64,000 nucleotides of DNA, taken from NCBI GenBank assembly GCA_020247305.1, contig JADCJE010000047.1, positions 106,516 to 170,515 on the forward strand, in the 5' to 3' direction. The notes below the pieces were generated by a model. The model was not told where the DNA came from, did no database searches, and saw only the letters and a list, made by a program, of their open reading frames with translations. Source of the DNA: Phycisphaerales bacterium. Its GTDB lineage: Bacteria > Planctomycetota > UBA1135 > UBA2386. Positions 1-12,680 of the stretch are shown here, one piece after another (position 1 is the stretch's first letter; the number at the start of each line of letters is the position of its first letter). The translations under genes and the position numbers were made by a program.

Positions 1-15
1 ACCGAGGGACGGGGC

Positions 16-1305
16 GTGTTCGAGTCGTTCGTCGAGGCCGCCTCGCTGCTCGTCGCGCGCAAGGTCCAGGCCTATGGGCTCGGCGGCGCCGGCGAGGACG
101 CGCGGCAGGTCGCCGACGGCGTGCGCCAGAAGCTCTGGTCGATCGGCGACGAGGTCCGGCGTGCGCGCGAAGTCGTCGCCGCGGCGGACCAACCGCAGTT
201 GCGCCTCGCGCTGTCGGATGCGCCGCCGGCTGGCGACGACGCGCCACTGCAGGTGCTGTCGGACCAGCGCTTCCACCGCACGCCCCCAGCGCCTGACGCT
301 GGGCGCCTGCGCAGCGACGACGACGCACCGATCCGCGGCGAACCAGCCCTGGCGTCGACGCGCGGCTTCGAGGTGCTCAGCGACGAAGACCTCGCGATCG
401 ACCTAGGGCCCGGGCTCGCGGCGCGCCCGCTCGGCGTCCAGGGCTCGCTCGGCAGCCCGGTCACCTTGGCGGACGTCGATCCGCAACTGCTCGACAAGAC
501 CGTCCAGTCCAACCTCGAGTTGGTGCGGCGCTTCGGCGAACTCGACGAGAAGCGCCTGCTGCTGGAGCACAAGGTGCAGGAACTGGTCGAGGCGGCGCAG
601 CAGACCGTGCACGACCTCAACCGGCCGCTCACGGCGATGCGATTGCTGCTGTCGACCATCGACAAGGGCGCGTTCGGTCCGGTCGCCGAGCCGGTGAGCA
701 AGGCGGTGCAGACCGGTCTGCAGGCCGTCCGGCAGATGGACCGGCTCGTCCACGATCTGCTCGACAGTTCGCGCCTCGACCACGATGGCGTGCGGCTGCA
801 GTTCGCCGAATGCGACCTTGGTGCGTTGGTGGGCGAAGTCGTGCAACTGCTGCGCTTCGAGGTCGCCGAGTCCGGCGCCAGGGTCCACGTCGATCGCCTG
901 CCGGTCGTGCGCGCGGATGGTTGGGCGCTGCACAAGGTCTTCATGAACCTGATCGGCAACGCGCTCAGCTACGCCAAGCCGGGCCAGCCCCCGACGGTGC
1001 GCATCACTGCCGAGGCGACGGAGTCGGCGTGGCGCATCCGTGTCGCCGACGACGGCATCGGCATCCCGGCCGACGACCGGTCGCGCCTGTTCCGCCGCTT
1101 CGAACGGGGCAGCAACGCGGCGGGCGTCGGCGGCACCGGCCTCGGATTGCACATCGTGCGTGAACTCGTGCACGGGCACGGGGGCGAGGTGGCCTTCGAT
1201 TCGTCGGTCGGCGTCGGGACGACGTTCGTCGTCGAACTGCCGAAGGCCCCGGTGCACGCGCCGCATTCGCCGACGAGTGCCGTCGCCGAGCGGTACGATC
1301 GCTGA
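16..1305 (+). CDS. Sensor histidine kinase (HisKA-like plus HATPase_c); 5' end may extend beyond the window
   Basis: HDLNRPLTAMRLLL phosphoacceptor-like region, NLIGNALSYAKPG N-box, DDGIGIP, GTGLGLHIVRELVHGHGG G-box; frame is open to position 1. Confidence 0.85.
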   Translation: MFESFVEAASLLVARKVQAYGLGGAGEDARQVADGVRQKLWSIGDEVRRAREVVAAADQPQLRLALSDAPPAGDDAPLQVLSDQRFHRTPPAPDAGRLRSDDDAPIRGEPALASTRGFEVLSDEDLAIDLGPGLAARPLGVQGSLGSPVTLADVDPQLLDKTVQSNLELVRRFGELDEKRLLLEHKVQELVEAAQQTVHDLNRPLTAMRLLLSTIDKGAFGPVAEPVSKAVQTGLQAVRQMDRLVHDLLDSSRLDHDGVRLQFAECDLGALVGEVVQLLRFEVAESGARVHVDRLPVVRADGWALHKVFMNLIGNALSYAKPGQPPTVRITAEATESAWRIRVADDGIGIPADDRSRLFRRFERGSNAAGVGGTGLGLHIVRELVHGHGGEVAFDSSVGVGTTFVVELPKAPVHAPHSPTSAVAERYDR

Positions 1306-1401
1306 GGCGGCGACTTCTGAGCCGGCGTCAGGCTCGGATCTGGCGTCCGGATCGAGCGCGCGGGGCCAGCGGCGGCATGAGGCTGTGGACTTCGCGGGGC
1401 C

Positions 1402-1471
1402 GCCGTCCGGAACGTGCCGTCCGGAACGTGCCGTCCGGAATGCGCCGCCCGGAATGCGCCGCCCGGAATGC
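1402..1471. repeat. Five tandem 14-bp units, consensus GCCGYCCGGAAYGY (intergenic minisatellite)
   Basis: gccgtccggaacgt x2, gccgtccggaatgc x1, gccgcccggaatgc x2, head to tail. Confidence 0.9.
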
Positions 1472-1510
1472 TCTGCGGCCACCGGGCGTGAACCCGATGG
1501 CCGCGGCAAT

Positions 1511-1586
1511 TGGTACCTCCGGAAGGGATCGAACCTTCGACCCGCGGATTAAGAATCCGCTGCTCTACCAGCTGAGCTACGGAGGC
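1511..1586 (-). tRNA. tRNA-Lys (anticodon CTT), CCA encoded
   Basis: Reverse complement GCCTCCGTAGCTCAGCTGGTAGAGCAGCGGATTCTTAATCCGC...GGTTCGATCCCTTCCGGAGGTACCA folds as a cloverleaf; anticodon loop TTCTTAA. Confidence 0.95.
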
Positions 1587-1601
1587 GCGTTGGGGGCGAG
1601 C

Positions 1602-1630
1602 AACCTAGCGATCCTGTCAGCGCGAAGCAA
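1602..1630 (-). promoter_or_regulatory. Putative sigma70-type promoter for tRNA-Lys
   Basis: Minus strand TTGCTT - 17 nt - TAGGTT just upstream of tRNA-Lys. Confidence 0.45.
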
Positions 1631-1659
1631 GCGTGTGCATGCGACTCGTCGTCGCAGCC

Positions 1660-1688
1660 TTGACCCGGCGCGGATCGACCGGCACACT
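1660..1688 (+). promoter_or_regulatory. Putative sigma70-type promoter for tRNA-His
   Basis: TTGACC - 17 nt - CACACT upstream of tRNA-His. Confidence 0.4.
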
Positions 1689-1701
1689 CTTCGCCCCCGA
1701 A

Positions 1702-1726
1702 CGTCCGTGCGGTCGCCGCACGGACG
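1702..1726 (+). other. Perfect 11-bp inverted repeat with 3-nt loop upstream of tRNA-His
   Basis: CGTCCGTGCGG TCG CCGCACGGACG. Confidence 0.9.
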
Positions 1727-1737
1727 CACTCCGGCAC

Positions 1738-1816
1738 GGTGGCTGTAGCTCAGCTCGGTTAGAGCACAAGGTTGTGGTCCTTGGGGTCGCGGGTTCAAAT
1801 CCCGTCAGCCACCCCA
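1738..1816 (+). tRNA. tRNA-His (anticodon GTG), encoded G-1 and CCA
   Basis: GGTGGCTGTAGCTCAGCTCGGTTAGAGCACAAGGTTGTGGTCCTTGG...GGGTTCAAATCCCGTCAGCCACCCCA; anticodon loop TTGTGGT. Confidence 0.95.
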
Positions 1817-1898
1817 CTTTCTTTGCCCGGCGCGGCGCCTGCGCAGCGCCGCCGGCACGCAGTCCGCAGGCGGCCGGCGTCGGGCGGCCGGCGCTGAC

Positions 1899-2369
1899 TC
1901 AGGGTTGCGGCGGCAGTTGGCGGCGCTCGAGGGCGCGCAGGAAGCGCAGCAGCGCGCCGATCCCGGCCCGTGAGGCCGGGTGAAAACCGTGCAGCCGCGC
2001 GACGCGCGTCGACCGTGCGCCGACGCCGAGGGGCGGACCGAAGTTCGCGACCGACAGGCCAGGGTCGACGGCCTGCAGCGTTGCGGCCACCGCAGTCGCC
2101 AGCGCCGGCTGGACCTCGGGACCGATCACGAGGCAGTCCTGGCCGCCCGACGCGAAGAAGGAACCGCGTGCACCGGCCGCATCGTGCACGACATCGACCG
2201 GCATGCCGGCCTCGCGCAGGTGCGCCAGCGCCGCCCCCATGTGATCCCGGCGAGCGACCAGAGCCAGGATGCCGGGATGGCGCGCGTCGTCGGGCACGCA
2301 CGGGTCTTCGGCAGGCGGCCGTCGGCAGGTCAAGCGGTGACCGCCGCAGGCCGTCCGGGTCGGTGGCAT
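1899..2369 (-). CDS. Hypothetical protein
   Basis: 156-aa ORF in the gap between tRNA-His and the ALDH-like gene; C-terminal two thirds look protein-like (GILALVARRDHMGAALAHLREAGMPVDVV...). Confidence 0.5.
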   Translation of the reverse strand: MPPTRTACGGHRLTCRRPPAEDPCVPDDARHPGILALVARRDHMGAALAHLREAGMPVDVVHDAAGARGSFFASGGQDCLVIGPEVQPALATAVAATLQAVDPGLSVANFGPPLGVGARSTRVARLHGFHPASRAGIGALLRFLRALERRQLPPQP

Positions 2370-2692
2370 CGGTGCTTTGGCGGGTCATTCAAGTTCGTGC
2401 TCTGCGGCGATCGAAGTAGGCGTGCACGCCGCGCTGGTCTGGGGGGATCGCGCGCGGCGGTGCGCAGACTGTGCGGGATCAGGGGGTCTGCGCGGCGCGG
2501 TCGGTTGCGGGTGTGGGCCCGGCCGGCTGCGTGCGAGAACGCCGGTTGGCCATGGGGGTGGCTGGCTGGCGATCGGGCTCCCGCGGCGCCTCGCAACGCC
2601 GCGGGAATGCCTTTTTCCGGCGCCGCGCGCCGGCATCGCCGGGCTGCCGCCGCACCCTTGCGCCGGCTTCCGGCCAACGGCACCTTCTGGCC

Positions 2693-3541
2693 ATGCCGCT
2701 CCCGGTGCCCAAGACCTACAAGCTCTTCGTCGGCGGCAAGTTCCCGCGCAGCGAGTCGGGGCGCAGCTACCAGCCCGCGGCGCACCCGGCGACCAACGTC
2801 GCGTGCGCCAGCCGCAAGGACCTGCGCGACGCGGTGCTGGCCGCCCGCGCCGGCCTCACCGCCTGGAGCGGGAGTGCTGCGTACCTGCGCGGGCAGATCG
2901 TCTACCGCATCGCGGAGATGCTGGAGTCGCGCCGCGCCGGCATGGTGGACGAACTGCGGCGCGGCGGCGCGACGCCGGTCCAGGCGCAGCGCGAACTCGA
3001 CGCCGCCATCGCACTGTTGGTCTGGCACGCCGGCCTGTGCGACAAGCTGCAGAGCCTGCTCGGCAGCCAGAACAGCGTGCAGGGGCCGTTCTTCAACTTC
3101 TCGACGGTCGAGCCGACCGGAGTCGTCGGCGTGCTCGCGCCCGAGGCAGCGCCGCTGGCCGGCTTGCTGGCGCTTGCTCTGCCGGCGCTCGTCGGCGGCA
3201 ATGCCGTGATCGCCCTCGCGAGCGAGCGCGCGCCGTTCGCTGCGCTCGCGCTCGGCGAAGTGCTCGCGTCGAGCGACGTGCCCGCCGGCGCCGTCAACCT
3301 GTTGGCCGGCCGCCGCCAGGAACTCGCGGCGCACTTCGCCGGCCATCGCGACCTCGACGGCCTGCTGGTCGCCGGCGCGCCGGTCGCGGCGCTGACGACG
3401 GCCGCGGCGGACAACTGCAAGCGCGTGCGCTACTGCGACCTGCCGCCGGCGGCCTGGACCGACGTGCGCCGCCTGCGCCAACTGGCGTGGGTGGAGCCGT
3501 TCGTCGAGACCAAGACCATCTGGCATCCGGTCGCGCCGTGA
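2693..3541 (+). CDS. Short aldehyde dehydrogenase-family protein (likely catalytically incomplete)
   Basis: KTYKLFVGGKFPRSESGRSYQ N-terminus and EPTGVVGVLAPEAAPLAGLLALALPALVGGNAVIALASE match ALDH; about 282 aa from the ATG at 2693. Confidence 0.75.
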   Translation: MPLPVPKTYKLFVGGKFPRSESGRSYQPAAHPATNVACASRKDLRDAVLAARAGLTAWSGSAAYLRGQIVYRIAEMLESRRAGMVDELRRGGATPVQAQRELDAAIALLVWHAGLCDKLQSLLGSQNSVQGPFFNFSTVEPTGVVGVLAPEAAPLAGLLALALPALVGGNAVIALASERAPFAALALGEVLASSDVPAGAVNLLAGRRQELAAHFAGHRDLDGLLVAGAPVAALTTAAADNCKRVRYCDLPPAAWTDVRRLRQLAWVEPFVETKTIWHPVAP

Positions 3542-3601
3542 GACGCGCTGCGCCCGAGGCGACGGCGATGCCGGCAGCGACCAACCGATAGGGCAAGGGC
3601 G

Positions 3602-4912
3602 ATGCGGAACCACCCGGCCAGACTCATCCGCAAGAAGCGCGACGGCGGCGAACTCGCCGGCGACGAGATCCGCGACCTCGTCGCCGGCGTCGTCGACGGC
3701 ACGCTGGGCGACGCGCAACTCGGCGCCTTCCTGATGGCCGTCTGCTGCAACGGCATGACGCCGGCGGAGACCGCCGAGCTGACGTTGGCGATGCGCGACT
3801 CCGGCCGCGTCCTGCGCCACCCCAACGTGCCGCGCGCGAAGATCGACAAGCACTCGACCGGCGGCGTGGGCGACAAGGTCTCGCTGCTGCTGGCGCCGCT
3901 CGTCGCCGCCGCGGGCGTCGCCGTGCCGATGATCAGCGGCCGCGGCCTCGGCCACACCGGCGGCACGATCGACAAGCTGGCGGCGATCCCCGGCTATCGC
4001 ACGGACCTCTCCTGCGACGAGTTCCAGCAGGCCCTGGAGCAGTGCGGCTACGCAATGGCGCGCGCCAACGCCGAACTCGCGCCCGCCGACGGCCGCATGT
4101 ACGCGACGCGCGACGTCACCGGCACGGTGGAGAGCATCCCGCTCATCACCGCTTCGATCCTGTCGAAGAAGCTCGCCGAGGGCATCGACGGGCTGGTGAT
4201 GGACGTCAAGACCGGCCGCGCCGCGTTCATGGCCGACGAGTCCGACGCCGTCGTGTTGATGGAGTCCATCGTCGGCGTCGGTCGCGCCGCCGGCATCCAG
4301 GTGTCGGCGTTGCTGACCGACATGGACCATCCGCTCGGCCGCGGCCTCGGCAACGCGCTCGAGGTCGCCGAAGTGCTGCGCGCCCTGGAGGGCGACTGTC
4401 CGACCGACCTGCGCGAGGTCACGCTCGCGCTCGGCGCCGAGATGTTGCTGCTCGCCGGCGTCGCCACCGACCTCGACGCCGCCCGCGCGACGTTGATCGG
4501 GCTGTGGCAGGACGGCGTCGTGCGGCAGGTGTTCCAGCACAACCTGCAGGTCCAGGGCGGCGATCCGCGCATCGTCGACGATCCTGGCCTGCTTGGCCGC
4601 GCCCCGCACGTCGTCGCGGTCGAGGCCCAGCGCGCCGGCTACGTCACCGACGTCGATCCGCTGGCGCTCGGCCACGCCATCGTCGACCTCGGCGGCGGCC
4701 GCCGGCAGCCGCAGGACGCGGTCGACCCGCACGTCGGCATCGTGCTGGCGAAGACGCTCGGCGACGCGGCGCACGTCGGCGACGCGCTGGCCTTCGTGCA
4801 CGCGCGCACGGCGGCGGCGGCGGCGGGCGCTGCGGCGGCCGTGGCGGCGGCCATGCCGGTCGGGGACGAGCGGCTGCGGCGCAACCAGTTGCTCAAGCGC
4901 CGGCTGGCCTGA
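3602..4912 (+). CDS. deoA: Thymidine / pyrimidine-nucleoside phosphorylase
   Basis: KRDGGELAGDEI, KIDKHSTGGVGDKVSLLLAPLVAAAGVAVPMISGRGLGHTGGTIDKLAAIPG. Confidence 0.93.
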   Translation: MRNHPARLIRKKRDGGELAGDEIRDLVAGVVDGTLGDAQLGAFLMAVCCNGMTPAETAELTLAMRDSGRVLRHPNVPRAKIDKHSTGGVGDKVSLLLAPLVAAAGVAVPMISGRGLGHTGGTIDKLAAIPGYRTDLSCDEFQQALEQCGYAMARANAELAPADGRMYATRDVTGTVESIPLITASILSKKLAEGIDGLVMDVKTGRAAFMADESDAVVLMESIVGVGRAAGIQVSALLTDMDHPLGRGLGNALEVAEVLRALEGDCPTDLREVTLALGAEMLLLAGVATDLDAARATLIGLWQDGVVRQVFQHNLQVQGGDPRIVDDPGLLGRAPHVVAVEAQRAGYVTDVDPLALGHAIVDLGGGRRQPQDAVDPHVGIVLAKTLGDAAHVGDALAFVHARTAAAAAGAAAAVAAAMPVGDERLRRNQLLKRRLA

Positions 4913-4933
4913 GGCCGCCGTCGGCGAGGGCTT

Positions 4934-5845
4934 CTAGAAGCGCTCGTGGCCCGCCGGCGGGGCGTACGACCGGTCGGGCGCGAAGCGCCGCCACAGCGCC
5001 GCCGAAACCGCGCGTAGCAGCACGAAGCCCTCGTTGTCGCGGCCCCAGCTGCGGTCCTGCTGCTCCTTGGTGATCACGCAGAAGACGTAGTCGCCGCGCG
5101 GCGCGTGTACGAGCACGACCTCGCTGCGCGACCGGTCGATCGCGCCCTGCTTGCTGAGCGCGTGCGCGTCGGGCGGCAGGGCCGACAGCGCCTCGTCGTC
5201 CCAGTAGATGCGGCCGAGGCACCGCCTCGCCTCGTCGCATGCGGCGGCGCTGCCCAGCCGCCCGTCGACGGCCTGCGCCAACAGGTCGGCCATCTCGCGG
5301 GGCGTCGTCACGCCCCAGCCCCAGCGGTCGCGCTCGGCCTCACGGCCCGGCGTCCGCGAGTTCACGCGCGTCACGGCGCAGCCGTGCGCGGCCAGCCAGT
5401 CGTTGATCGCCGTGCCGGTGCCCGCGAGCTCCTGGCACCACAGCGACGCGGTGTTGTCGCTCGTGGTGATCATCAGCATGGCGACCTTGTCGAGCGCAAC
5501 CTTCTGGCCGTCGGCGAAGCTGCCGAGCAGGTCCTCGCCCGGATACAGCCGGTCCTTGGTGTAGGTCAGTTCCTGGCGGTAGGCGAGTTCGCCGCGGTCG
5601 ACCTTGGCGAGCAGGGCGCCGAGGATCGGCAACTTCACGAGGCTCGCCGTCGGAAACGCATCGTCGGCGCGGATCGCGACCTCGTCGCCGGTCGTCAGGT
5701 CGCGCACGTAGATGCCGACCGTGCCGCGCACCTTGGTGGCGAGCGCCTGCAGTTCGGCTTCGGCGCCAGCCAGCGGCCGCGGCGTCGTGCAGGCAGCGAA
5801 CGACAGGACGGCGAGGGCGAGCACGGCGGCGAAGCGGCGCGGCAT
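4934..5845 (-). CDS. Class A beta-lactamase-like serine hydrolase, putative lipoprotein
   Basis: FAACTT lipobox-like signal, TASLVK (SxxK), TSDNTA (SDN), TTPREMADLL, SKQG in the KTG position. Confidence 0.8.
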   Translation of the reverse strand: MPRRFAAVLALAVLSFAACTTPRPLAGAEAELQALATKVRGTVGIYVRDLTTGDEVAIRADDAFPTASLVKLPILGALLAKVDRGELAYRQELTYTKDRLYPGEDLLGSFADGQKVALDKVAMLMITTSDNTASLWCQELAGTGTAINDWLAAHGCAVTRVNSRTPGREAERDRWGWGVTTPREMADLLAQAVDGRLGSAAACDEARRCLGRIYWDDEALSALPPDAHALSKQGAIDRSRSEVVLVHAPRGDYVFCVITKEQQDRSWGRDNEGFVLLRAVSAALWRRFAPDRSYAPPAGHERF

Positions 5846-5937
5846 GGCCGCGAGCATCGCGCGCGCGCCGCCGACGAGCCAGCGCCGCGCCGGTCGCTCG
5901 GCCGCCGGCGCGGCGTCGTGGGCCGACGTGAGGGCGG

Positions 5938-8976
<3,039 letters not shown>

Positions 8977-9255
8977 GGCGTGTTGGGTGGGCCGCAGGCG
9001 GCTGACCGGCCGCGAGCGGGGGGCAAGGGTTCTACCCGTGGCCCCGACGGGGCGCAAAACGGCGGGCGGCGGCGGGCCGCCGGGCGGCCGTGCCGCGCAG
9101 GTCGCACCCGCGCCGGCGGCAGGCGGCGCTGTTACCGTGCCTTTGGGCGTGGCGTAAACGGCGATGACCGCCGGTCCTCCCAGGCCGTCGGTTCCGCTCC
9201 ACCCCGAACTGCCACGGCGGCTGGAGCAAGTCCACCGACCCCTCAGGATCCGCTC

Positions 9256-11814
9256 ATGATCGCCCACAGGCCTTGGCGTTTCGTCTCTTCGTGGTTGCTG
9301 CTCGCCGGTTTCGCTGCGCTCGCGCGCGCGCAGTGCACGCCGCAGTGGCTGCCGGGGCAGGGGCTGCCCGGCGTCAACAACCGCGTCGCTGCGCTGGTGC
9401 ACTGGGACCCGGACGGCGTGGGTCCGCAGACGCCGAAGCTCGTCATCGGCGGGGACTTCACGTTCGCCGGCGACCTCGCCGCCAACCGCATCGCCGTGTA
9501 CGACCCGGCGACGGGGGCGTGGTCCACGCTGGGCAGCGGCATGAACGCGCTCGTCGACGCGCTGGCCGTCCTGCCCAACGGCGACCTCATCGCGGCCGGC
9601 AACTTCACGACGGCCGGCGGTGCGGCGGCCAGCTACATCGCCCGCTGGGACGGCACCTCGTGGTCGCCGCTCGGCAGCGGCACCAATGCCTGGGTGCGCG
9701 ATCTGGTCGTGCTGCCGAACGGCGACCTCGTCGCCGGCGGCAGCTTCACGTCGGCGGGCGGATCCCCCGCGAGCTTCATCGCCCGCTGGGACGGCCTCGC
9801 ATGGTCGCCGCTCGGCGGCGGCCTGAGTGACACGGTCACCGACGTGGCCTGCAACGCGGCAGGTGATGTCTACGTCGGCGGCAACTTTGCGACGGCCGGC
9901 GGGGTCCCCGTCCAGCGGATCGCCCGGTGGAACGGCAGTTCGTGGTCGAGCCTCGGCGGTGGCTTCGGCCCGGGAATTCCCTCGGGGATTGCCGTCGCGG
10001 TGATGCCGAATGGCGACGTGGTCGCCGCAGGCGACTTCACGTCGGCCGGCGGCGTCGCCGCGAACCGGATCGCGCGATGGAATGGCGCAGGGTGGTCGGC
10101 GCTCGGCAGTGGCATCAGCGTGGTCTTGGGCGAAGGGCTTTCGGTCGTGGCGCTGCCAAACGGCGATGTGGTCGCAGGTGACGGCTTCACTTCGATCGGT
10201 GGTGTGCCCGCAGGCCGGATTGCGCGCTGGAACGGCAGTTCGTGGTCGGCGCTGGGGGCAGGAGTGGGCGGCTTTGGCCCCGCCGGGACGAATGTAGTGG
10301 TTGCCGCCATCGCGGTGGCCGGCAACGGCGATGTGTACGCCGCCGGCGGCTTCTCGTTGGCCGGCAGCGTTCCGGCCATGAACGTGGCCCGCTACAACGC
10401 CAGCGGGTGGACAGCACTCGCGCCGGGCACCAACGGACGCATTTCCGCGTTCGTCGTGTTGCCCAACGGGGACGTCGTTGCAGGCGGGCTCTTCACGATG
10501 GTCGGCGGGGTTGCTGCGAACTACGTGGCAAGGTGGAATGGGAGCGTGTGGGCCCCTCTCGGCAGCGGCACCAATGGGTGGGTCCGGGCGCTTGCGGTGT
10601 TGCCCAACGGGGACGTTATCGCGGGCGGTTCCTTCACGTCTGCCGGCGGATCGTCAGTCAGATACGTTGCACGGTGGGACGGCACCGCCTGGACGTCCCT
10701 TGGAACGGGGCTTGCATACGACGTCACGGCGCTTGCCGTGTCGCCGAGCGGCGAACTCATCGCCGGCCAGCCGCCGTTCGATCCATACGGTCCAGGATCG
10801 GGGAATCCGGTGTCGCGGTGGGATGGAGCCTCGTGGTCGACCGTCGGCACCCCCTCGTCGCTCTATTCGTACAGCATCAATGCGCTGGCGGTGCTCCCGA
10901 ACGGTCACATCATTGCGGCCGGCTCCAACATCTACGCAGGCGGCGCGGTGACGACCATCGTCCGGTACGACGGCACTTTGTGGACTTCGCTCGGTGCCGG
11001 CACCGACGGCGTGGTGTCGGCCCTCGCCGCGCTGCCCAACGGCGACCTGGCGGTCGGCGGCACGTTCACCTCGGCCGGCGGCCTTCCTGCGAGTCGGATT
11101 GCGCTCTGGAATGGCGCCGCCTGGGCTTCGTTGGGTGGCGGCGTGAACGGCGCTGTCCAGGCGCTTGCGATCATGCCGAATGGCGACCTGCTCGCCGGTG
11201 GCGGCTTCACGACGGCCGGCGGCGCCAACGCACTCTGCCTCGCCCGCTGGAATGGCAGCGCATGGTCGTCGCTTGGTGCTGGCACGAACGGCGCAGTCAG
11301 TGCCCTCGCTGTACTGCCCACCGGCACCCTCGCCGTTGGCGGCGACTTCACGGCCGCTGCCGGCCAGGTTTCCGCCTACTTCGCCCGCTACGCCACCCCG
11401 TGCCCGGCGGCGGCGACGCCGACGGGTGCGGCGTGCGCGAGTTCGGGCGGCGCGAACACGTTTGCGGCGACGCGCCTGCCGTGGACCGGCGGGACGTACC
11501 GCGCGGTGGGCACGGGCCTGCCGGGTTACGCGTTCGTGGCGACGGTGACCGGCCTTTCGGCCGCGAACACGCCGCTGTCGTCGGTGCTGGCCCCGTCGCC
11601 CGCCGGCTGCGCCCTGTACGTCACGCCGGACCTGGTCCAGGCGGCGCTGGTGGCGGGCGGCACGGCCACGGCGCAGCTGGCGATCCCCAACGCGCCGGCG
11701 CTCGCCGGCGTGCAGCTGCGCCAGCAGCTCGTCGCGCTCGAAGTCGACGCCGGCCTCAACCTGCTGCAGAACACCAGCACCAACGCGCTGGCGCTCACGG
11801 TCGGGACGTTCTGA
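9256..11814 (+). CDS. Secreted beta-propeller/kelch-like repeat protein with C-terminal module
   Basis: Signal peptide [26 protein letters not shown]; many copies of [40 protein letters not shown]. Confidence 0.88.
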   Translation: MIAHRPWRFVSSWLLLAGFAALARAQCTPQWLPGQGLPGVNNRVAALVHWDPDGVGPQTPKLVIGGDFTFAGDLAANRIAVYDPATGAWSTLGSGMNALVDALAVLPNGDLIAAGNFTTAGGAAASYIARWDGTSWSPLGSGTNAWVRDLVVLPNGDLVAGGSFTSAGGSPASFIARWDGLAWSPLGGGLSDTVTDVACNAAGDVYVGGNFATAGGVPVQRIARWNGSSWSSLGGGFGPGIPSGIAVAVMPNGDVVAAGDFTSAGGVAANRIARWNGAGWSALGSGISVVLGEGLSVVALPNGDVVAGDGFTSIGGVPAGRIARWNGSSWSALGAGVGGFGPAGTNVVVAAIAVAGNGDVYAAGGFSLAGSVPAMNVARYNASGWTALAPGTNGRISAFVVLPNGDVVAGGLFTMVGGVAANYVARWNGSVWAPLGSGTNGWVRALAVLPNGDVIAGGSFTSAGGSSVRYVARWDGTAWTSLGTGLAYDVTALAVSPSGELIAGQPPFDPYGPGSGNPVSRWDGASWSTVGTPSSLYSYSINALAVLPNGHIIAAGSNIYAGGAVTTIVRYDGTLWTSLGAGTDGVVSALAALPNGDLAVGGTFTSAGGLPASRIALWNGAAWASLGGGVNGAVQALAIMPNGDLLAGGGFTTAGGANALCLARWNGSAWSSLGAGTNGAVSALAVLPTGTLAVGGDFTAAAGQVSAYFARYATPCPAAATPTGAACASSGGANTFAATRLPWTGGTYRAVGTGLPGYAFVATVTGLSAANTPLSSVLAPSPAGCALYVTPDLVQAALVAGGTATAQLAIPNAPALAGVQLRQQLVALEVDAGLNLLQNTSTNALALTVGTF

Positions 11815-11929
11815 CGCAGGCGGGGGCGGCGGGGGCCTGTGGGCGGCGCCACGCCGCGCCGGCGCACCGGCGCGCCTCGCCCCTCCGCGCCGTCCCGGCT
11901 TCAGTCCGCCGCCCCGTCCGGCCGATGGC

Positions 11930-12631
11930 ATGGCCCGTATGGCCACGCACCCCCGTCGTCTTCTCGCCGCCATCCTCCTCGCCCTGCCGGCGTGCAGCAC
12001 GGCCGACTACACGGCCGACTTCGCCAACAACGAGAACCTGTACGTCGACGTGCCGTTCGCGACGCAATTGCCCGGCGACCGCGCCGTCTGCGTCACGCCG
12101 ACCACCGACGGCCGGACGCCCGTTCCGCTGCCCGTCAACGAGCGCGGCTTTCCGATCACGTACACCAACGACGAGTTCTGGGAACGTCCGGTGCCCGCGA
12201 TGCTCGGCGACGTGCTGCGCCGCCAGATCGAGAGCAGCGAACTGTTCGTCGAACTGTCTGACCAGCCGGCCGCCGACGCGATCGTGCTGAAGCCGACGCT
12301 CGTGACCTTCCTCGGCGGCAGCACGGAGGCGATCTCCGGTCGCCGCGCGTTCGCCGACGTCGCGCTGCGCCTGCAGGCGTTCGGTCCGCAGGGGCCTGAC
12401 GGCGCCCGGACGCTGCTGGTCGACCAGACGTTCGCCAGCAAGCAGGCGTCGCCGACCGACATCAACCCGCCGAGCCCCTACAAGCTGCTGTGCCGCGGCC
12501 TGCAGCAGGTGATGGCGCGCGCGCTGAGCACGCTCGACGGCAGCAACATCGCGCGCAGCAACGTGCCGGCGAACCCGGTCGTCGCGCCGCCGACGCCGGT
12601 CGCCGGCGTGCCGGCCGCGCCGGCGCGCTGA
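11930..12631 (+). CDS. Putative lipoprotein of unknown function
   Basis: Lipobox-like AILLALPACST; continuous ORF. Confidence 0.7.
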   Translation: MARMATHPRRLLAAILLALPACSTADYTADFANNENLYVDVPFATQLPGDRAVCVTPTTDGRTPVPLPVNERGFPITYTNDEFWERPVPAMLGDVLRRQIESSELFVELSDQPAADAIVLKPTLVTFLGGSTEAISGRRAFADVALRLQAFGPQGPDGARTLLVDQTFASKQASPTDINPPSPYKLLCRGLQQVMARALSTLDGSNIARSNVPANPVVAPPTPVAGVPAAPAR

Positions 12632-12680
12632 TCGCGGCGCTTCCGCGGCGGGCGGACGGCGACTACCGTCTGTCGCCCCG

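Noticed and set aside
2330-4801. 823-aa minus ORF
   Set aside because: Antisense to the ALDH-like gene and deoA; composition typical of shadow ORFs.
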